From Gongronella butleri (taxonomy: Eukaryota; Mucoromycota; Mucoromycetes; Mucorales; Cunninghamellaceae), in NCBI GenBank assembly GCA_025201375.1, contig JAIWZP010000004.1:806001-870000 (forward strand): 64,000 bases of DNA, given 5' to 3'. The translations under genes and the position numbers were made by a program. Below, one piece after another: positions 56,369 through 64,000 of the stretch. Below the pieces are notes generated by a model, which worked only from the letters and a program-made list of their open reading frames with translations, was not told the DNA's origin and made no database searches. Within the stretch, counting starts at the first letter, position 1. Every line of letters begins with the position of its first letter.

Positions 56369-57286
56369 TCAGGTGGGACCATGATCGTGCCTTGTTGGGA
56401 GGTCGTGGTTGGCTTTGAAAGAGACGTGATTGTCGTTAGGGGCGTTTTCCGGTGTTTTCGGCCTGGTTGTGTAGTGTTCCTGATTGACGTCCATTTCGGC
56501 GCAGTCGTCGGCCAATTCGTCGTTTTCGTCGTCGTCCAGCACCATGTCTGCTGCGGCGGCATTGGGATGTGTGCACAGCTGTTGCTGAAGCAGCTTTTTC
56601 AGCATCTTTTCGGCCATGATTTTGCCGCGAAGCTTGTCGCAATTGATCTTGAGCTGCTGGTTCTCGCCCATGACGTGGTCCAGCTGGCGCATGAGCACGT
56701 CATTTTCCTTGGTCAGCGAATGGATCATGGAACGCATGTCCTGATGCTGCTGGTTCTTTTTTGCGCGGTACCGCGCCGATGCTGTCTTGTTGCGCTGGCG
56801 CCGCTCTTGCAGGGAGAGCGTTGCCTGGCCGCCAATGTCATCATTTTTACGCGAATTCGTCGTGTACGCGTCAAATACAGGATACGCGCTCATGGGCGAC
56901 GCGTCGTCGCCGCTACCGCTGCCGCTGCTGGTGCTGCTGGTGCTGCTGGTGCTGCTCGCACTGCTGGACACGTGACGATGGTGGTCATTGATGCGTAACA
57001 CGGGCGCCGTCGTCGACGTGGACGATGTGGGTGTCGGCGGTTCCGCAGCCATGAATGACGCGCTCGATTCGCGACGCCCATACTTTTGCCCATCGGGTGA
57101 CGTCGACCCGCACGAACTCGTGCTGCTACTACTGCTGCTGCTACTACTACTCGCGGAATAAGGCCCATGATCGGCCATGGATGTCTCGCTGCGGCATGGC
57201 GACGGAAATGGTGGCGAAACGTGCATCGCCATGGGCGACGTGATGGTGGAAATGGCCATCGGCTTTTGGTGCGTGAAAATCCCCAT
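56369..57286 (-). CDS. bZIP transcription factor
   Basis: A single exon of about 305 residues. The basic region RRQRNKTASARYRAKKNQQH has the N-x7-R core (N-K-T-A-S-A-R-Y-R) of the fungal Met4/Cys3-like group. The following leucine heptads (IHSLTKENDVLMRQLDHVM) give the zipper. The N-terminal half is a very long Ser/Thr/Pro-rich region and the C-terminus is acidic (LDDDENDELADDCAEMD), a possible activation segment. The ATG at 57286 is the first real ATG; upstream codons in frame are not ATG. Target genes are unknown; a sulfur-metabolism role is only suggested by the basic region. Confidence 0.88.
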   Translation of the reverse strand: MGIFTHQKPMAISTITSPMAMHVSPPFPSPCRSETSMADHGPYSASSSSSSSSSSTSSCGSTSPDGQKYGRRESSASFMAAEPPTPTSSTSTTAPVLRINDHHRHVSSSASSTSSTSSTSSGSGSGDDASPMSAYPVFDAYTTNSRKNDDIGGQATLSLQERRQRNKTASARYRAKKNQQHQDMRSMIHSLTKENDVLMRQLDHVMGENQQLKINCDKLRGKIMAEKMLKKLLQQQLCTHPNAAAADMVLDDDENDELADDCAEMDVNQEHYTTRPKTPENAPNDNHVSFKANHDLPTRHDHGPT

Positions 57287-57741
57287 TGGTCGATCCAAAA
57301 AAAAAAAAAGAGTTAAAAGGGAGAGCTAGTGGCCAATCCTGGGATTCGACGCTTTTATATTGCTTTTTTTTTTTTTTTTACCGGGTGAACCGATTTTTTT
57401 TTTTTGGCCCTGTGCACATGCTTACAATCTCGGCGTGCCAACGATCAAAACCGAGGATGTCATCATGGACAAAAAAAAAAGGGAAGGTGAAGCGTGGTGG
57501 GACAGCCGCCATCTCGCCGCAACGACGCATTTTGACTCCTTTTTTGTTGATTTGAGATCAAGCCGATGCAACGACACCCGGTAGAGTCATCTCATCCATG
57601 AAACAAGGAGAAGTGAGGTGGATTTTGACTCTGGCTGCTCAATGCTGAGATAAAAATAGTCGAACAATTATACCCTTTGATGACAATAGACAAAAAAAAG
57701 GTTTTATTGTGCTTTGGACCAAGAAAAAAAGGTTGATTGTA
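57287..57741. other. Region upstream of the bZIP gene
   Basis: 455 bp with poly-T/A runs (57299-57309, 57363-57379, 57395-57405). A short plus-strand open stretch (57420-57584) has no domain. It also contains the 3' end of the CRIB gene at the right edge. Confidence 0.4.
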
Positions 57742-58528
57742 TTAGGATGTGGATGGCTTCAGGGCAAAATTGACTAGGCCAAGATTCGGGTGGTGGCGTG
57801 GCTCTGCCTTGCGCTGCTGCCTTTTGCGAAAGGAGACCATTTCGGGCGTCATGGACGGCGACGACGACGCATACGCGGCGCGCCATGCCGCTGCGCGCTT
57901 TTTGACCGAGGAAGAGATGTGCGCATGTGGCGGCAGCGGCGGTGGTGGCGCATTTTTCGTTGCTTTTGTGCTGTCTTTGGCTGTTTTGCATGATGACCTG
58001 AAATGACTGCTGTGTGCGCCAGGCACGGTTGGTATCCGGCCGTCAAGCACATTAGCGGTCGTCAGGGGAGTGTGCTTTTTCGCGACTGGCGCATCCTCGG
58101 CATAAATCTGGGACGTGATATCGCTCAATTGCTGTGAAAGCACCTAAATAGGAGCCCGAAAAAAAAAATGCATAGATGAGCAACAGAGAGAGAGAGAGAG
58201 AGAGGGAGACCCCCTAAAAAATGTGTCGAACCTCGTCAATGGACGCGGCGGTCGCCGCCATATTGTCAATGCCAACATGTGCCGTGTGTTTAAAGTTGGA
58301 AGGCTTGCCAATGATGCTTTTTGTCACTTTTTTGTATTTTGGCTTGCCACGCCTCTTGATGCTGACACTCGCAACGTGTGGATGATGCTTGCCGCGCGGC
58401 TTTTGTCGTGGCCGGAGGCGCACCGTGCTGGAAATTTGCATTTTCGACTGGGCCGCGCTCGGCTCGACATGCTCTTTTAGCATGGATGGCAGGCTCAATT
58501 GCTTGGCTTTGGAAATCGTCGCTCCCAT
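57742..58528 (-). CDS. Small CRIB-domain protein (Cdc42/Rac effector-like)
   Basis: Two exons (58528 to about 58232, and about 58143-57742) with an unusual donor GTTCGA. Near residue 75 the sequence IIGKPSNFKHTAHVGIDN matches the CRIB consensus I-S-x-P-x(2-4)-F-x-H-x2-H-V-G, which binds GTP-loaded Cdc42/Rac. Ahead of it is a very basic region (SVSIKRRGKPKYKKVTK) that could bind acidic lipids; the rest is Pro/Ser-rich with no kinase domain. Gic-type polarity effectors of yeast have this simple layout, so a similar role is inferred. TAA at 57744-57742. Confidence 0.82.
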
Positions 58529-58791
58529 CGTCTTTTTTTTTTTTTTTGAGGGGAATTGATGAACGTTTGTTGAAACAGAAACAAAGAAAAAAAAATAAAC
58601 GATTGCTCCTACATAAAATACGCATGCCTTGTGTAAAAAATCAAAAAGGCTTGCTCTTGCCCGATTTGGGGCCAAGCAAAACAATGCGCCAGATTCGCGT
58701 GCGGACGATCGCCCGCCATTGATTGGGTCACACACACACAAAAAAAAAGGGGGGGTGGAGAGGGGAATAAAATTGATTTTTATTTCATTGT
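58529..58791. other. Spacer between the CRIB gene and GH47
   Basis: 263 bp containing a T16 run (58532-58547) and an A-run (58738-58748). It is the CRIB gene 5' side and the GH47 3' side. No ORF. Confidence 0.4.
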
Positions 58792-61124
<2,333 letters not shown>

Positions 61125-61399
61125 TTTTTGAAAGAGAAAAAAGAAAAAGAGGAAGAAAAAAAAAAAAAAAAGACGACATTGGTTCAGGGACCAAAATGGC
61201 TTTTAAAATTGGCATTTCACTCTCCGCAAGCCCCACCAAACCTAAAATGGCACCAGAGATCAATCGAAACCAAAAGCCCACATGACAATCATTCCGGTTC
61301 ACGCGTAAAAACGCGTCTTTTTCGTGTCCCGTGGTCACTCGCACTCTGCGCTACCCAATTTAAAAAAGGGGAAACGCGCTTGTTGCAACTTTATAGTAA
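61125..61399. other. Region upstream of GH47
   Basis: 275 bp with A-runs near 61138-61173. GH47 promoter side. No ORF. Confidence 0.4.
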
Positions 61400-62440
61400 A
61401 AAGCGACTTTTTTGTGAACGTTGAATTTTCGGCCAGTACGCCGTTTTGCTTCATTTTGCTCATTCGTTGATGAAAATGCAATCTACGATATCCCAAAAAA
61501 TAGACGCCCGACGCTTAAAAGCTGTCTCATTCGAATGAGCCCACGTGCAGTCGAGGAGTTGAAAAATGCAAAATTTAGGTGCTCTGATCACCACGCCATT
61601 CATACCAATGGTAACTGCTCTCTAATAACCGACAAGGATGCAATAAAAATCCGGCGTCCATTGATTGGTTTTCGCGTAAAACGCAAACAAAGATGCGATT
61701 TTTCATCCCAAAACAAACTCGATGACGCTTGGCCGCAGCACCTTGAAAATCATGCCATCAAAATGAGCATTGCTCAATGCATATGTAGACATGGGCGACC
61801 AATGAAAAGTTGATTTTTTGGCATCTTTGACACGGTTTTAAAGTCATATACGTTTTTCAACGCGTGATAAACCGCGTCCAACGTCGAATGACGCGCGCCT
61901 GTTTCTAATCGAATATATGCACTTGGGGTGTCTCTTGCCCGTGGCCGCGTCAGCGCGACGCGATGGACGCGTTTTTCCCATGTCATTCGCCGTTGAAATT
62001 AAATCTAAAATGGCGAATTGCTCATCAATCAGCAGACCAGTCCCGCTCATTTTTGGTGTTTTTCGTGGTTTCTCCATGCGGTGACTCTTGTGCTAAAGTT
62101 TGACGCCATTCTGGGAACCTGATGTTTGGATTTTGGTTTGTGAGACTCGCCGCGCCTAAATTTTGATTTACCCAAGGTGGGTGAATGGCGCAGCGATCTG
62201 AGGACCTAATTTTTGCATTTTTCATCTCCTTGGCTGCATCATCCCTTGGAAAATCCTTGTTTTCAAAAAAAAAAAAAAAAAAACATGATATCGCGCGATT
62301 CAGTGGTCGTGGCACCTCAAGAATGGGCTCATTTAAGCGAGGCCATTTTGAATGAGTCGGATGAACGTGCTGACGTCTTTTGTAAATTCATTGACAAATT
62401 AGCAAAACACACAAAAAAAAAAGGCCGTTTTCTTTGCAAC
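61400..62440. repeat. Dispersed repeat family, copy C (most complete; inverted terminal arms)
   Basis: The core (about 61559-62224, 666 bp) is bounded by inverted arms of about 50 bp: left GAAAAATGCAAAATTTAGGT (61561-61580) and, from the right in reverse, GAAAAATGCAAAAATTAGGT (about 62222-62203), both running on into CTCTGATC / CTCAGATC. Outside the arms lie further inverted segments carrying the motif CATTCGAATGAGCCCA (61528) and GGGCTCATTTAAGCG (62327). Inner blocks match copies A and B. No transposase gene is inside, so it looks like a non-autonomous DNA element. Confidence 0.68.
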
Positions 62441-62525
62441 GTACAGTGCCAATTGACACATACAACCCCAATGAACAAGTGCAGGATGGATTGATTTTTA
62501 TTATTAACACACTAAATTGACATGA

Positions 62526-64000
62526 TCACTCCTCCTCGTCACCCACTTGTTCTTCTTGATACTTTGGCAAAATCCAGAAATAATAATTGTCATCGCGATA
62601 CGTGGAGAAACCTGGCGCAAGCACCCCGAGGTATTTGTGGATTTGCCTGAATGAAACCAAAAAAAAAAAAAAAAAAAAAAAAAAAACATCAGTCTGTATT
62701 CAATTGGCTCGCTTTTTCAAAACTTACGACATGCCTTGCTTTGTTGATGGGAACCAGAAATCTCGCTCACGGACGTCAAGATCAAGGCCGCGCACAACGC
62801 GCTCAACGCACTTTTGGAAACACACGCTCGCGGGGGCGTCAGGATTTGTTCGGAACTTCCATGGACCGTCGCTGCAATAATGACGCCAAAGCAAACGACC
62901 GACGCGGTCCTTGTTCCATGGGCGCAAGTTGCGAAACGATTCGTCCACTTGGTGGCCAAGGTGCTCCAGCGTGTTTTTGAACGCAGCAAAGTATGTGCTT
63001 TCGCCGCTTTTCAAAATCTTCATGTCCGAAATGATAATGGGCTTGTTGTCGCGGTCCTTGAGGTATTCCTTGGTGGCCATGTTCTTGATCAAAATGCCGC
63101 GCGTCGTCACCGCAGGGTCCACATGGAGAAAATAATCGCCTTGGGGCACAAGACTGCTGGTATAAAGGCCATCACGCTCGCTTTGCACTTCATCGTCAAT
63201 CAAAACACGGAACTTGGTAACGTGATTCTTGCCAATCGACACCTTGGCATCCAAAAAGAATTCAAAAGCGTCCTTTTCATTGACCTTGAGCGGCGCCTTG
63301 CGCTTTTTCTTGCTCGACTTTTCCAAAATGTCCTTCAGCCAATGGCGCTTGAGCAATTTCTGCGCCTCTTCGGTCTCGTAGCTGCTTGGGTCGTCAGAGT
63401 CCATGCCAAAACGCTTGCTGAGGCTCTTGTAATATGTGACCTGACGGCTGCTCAGCGTGTCTGTCGGTGGGCTCTTGGAGACCTTGGCCTCGTAAATGGT
63501 CGTGTGCAAAATGTCGGCGCCCTTGCGCAGACCAAGGAGCCATGCACCCCATTTTTCTTCATCGGCATACAGCGGATGGACGCGCAGCATCGGCAGGTTC
63601 AAACGTCGCAAGTACGCACGCTGTGCAGCGCGCTCCTCAGAATTCTCAACACCTTGAGCAACGCCAATCAAGTCCTGCTGCTGCTGCATCCGCTTTTTAT
63701 TGCCCGCAACGACCGCCGCAGCCTTTTCCTCCGTTGGAGCGCCAGCACGCGACTTGGTCTTGTCCGCACGACCTGAAAAAAAAAAAAAAAATGAAAAAAA
63801 ATGAGCTCGTGTTTTTTTTTTCCTTTTCTTTTTCTTTTACCTTTGCAAATACTTGAATACGCTGCAGAATAGGCCTCGTGTGCTTCCTCCAGGCGCTCGC
63901 CAAGACCACTCGCCTTTTCAGCCACCTCCCAAGCGGCGTAGATTTCTTCACATTGTGAGCGAGTCATCAAAGGGATGCCGCCAGCCGCCGCCACAATCTT
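62526..64000 (-). CDS. Unrecognised protein, C-terminal part (N-terminus outside the window)
   Basis: Three exons are readable: edge to 63841, 63772-62728, and 62646-62526, with standard GT-AG ends and continuous frame, so the gene is real. It shows a basic region (KSSKKKRKAPLKVNEKDA), an antiparallel-looking stretch (IGKNHVTKFRVLIDDEVQSE and GLYTSSLVPQGDYFLHVDPA), a repeated K-D-R-D-N-K-P-I-I-I-S-D segment and a tryptophan-rich end (RNLRPWNKDRVGRLLWRHY, then DNYYFWILPKYQEEQ) closing with GDEEE. I recognise no family; nuclear or chromatin roles would fit the basic patches but that is a guess. TGA at 62528-62526. Confidence 0.6.

Noticed and set aside
56369..57298. Longer bZIP reading frame starting at a TTG (57298)
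   Set aside because: TTG is not a usual fungal start, and the first ATG at 57286 leaves the protein otherwise identical.
58189..58205. GA microsatellite as a functional element
   Set aside because: It is a simple dinucleotide run inside the CRIB-gene intron, with nothing else to support a role.

Overview
The window is nuclear DNA of an intron-rich fungus, most likely an early-diverging (Mucoromycota-like) lineage. The gene set is eukaryotic and fungal: AP-1 and AP-2 adaptins, SMC6, SLU7, PEX1, Trm5, a vacuolar endopolyphosphatase, a Ugo1-like mitochondrial protein and GH47 mannosidase. Introns are short (about 60-110 bp), begin GTAAG/GTAAA/GTACG, and are packed with poly-T or poly-A runs. 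The lineage call is inference from gene content and intron style, not from a marker gene.

Layout. 1-7.8 kb: Ugo1-like carrier (partial), TPMT-type methyltransferase and TRM5 on the minus strand, a dispersed repeat copy, then a divergent pair of small mitochondrial genes (uS17m and a LYRM2-like LYR protein). 8.2-21 kb: a DUF1206-like membrane protein, SMC6, AP-2 alpha-adaptin and an UNC93-like transporter. 21.4-26.7 kb: a MurQ etherase fused to an N-acetylglucosamine kinase, divergent from an allantoate-permease-type MFS transporter. 26.7-29 kb: gene-poor, with a second repeat copy. 29-42.8 kb: endopolyphosphatase, ribosomal protein eL22, a PY-motif membrane protein, a defensin-like secreted peptide, SLU7, a bHLH factor and PEX1. 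42.8-49.9 kb: an AT-rich accessory island. 49.9-61.1 kb: ACOT13-like thioesterase, AP-1 gamma-adaptin, mL49, a PL14-like secreted protein, a bZIP factor, a CRIB protein and GH47 mannosidase. 61.4-64 kb: a third repeat copy and an unrecognised conserved-looking protein running off the edge.

The most unusual part is the island. It holds a 3.77-kb mobile element bounded by identical 245-bp direct repeats. The interior is almost wholly coding and intronless: a DDE transposase with a C-terminal chromodomain on the plus strand, divergent from a long ORF that faintly resembles replication-initiator proteins, plus a third small ORF overlapping the latter. The element abuts an inverted-repeat structure containing a tRNA-like core. 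It has split a region strewn with the heptamer TACTGTA/TACAGTA, which also carries a nested stem-loop around 47.6-47.8 kb. I know of no described element family with this combination, but only database searches can establish novelty.

Most other genes are housekeeping: vesicle coats, genome maintenance, splicing, peroxisome biogenesis, mitochondrial translation and N-glycan trimming. The muramic-acid etherase/kinase fusion flanked by transporters is a plausible small amino-sugar salvage cluster. The defensin-like peptide and the PL14-like protein are likely secreted or surface products.
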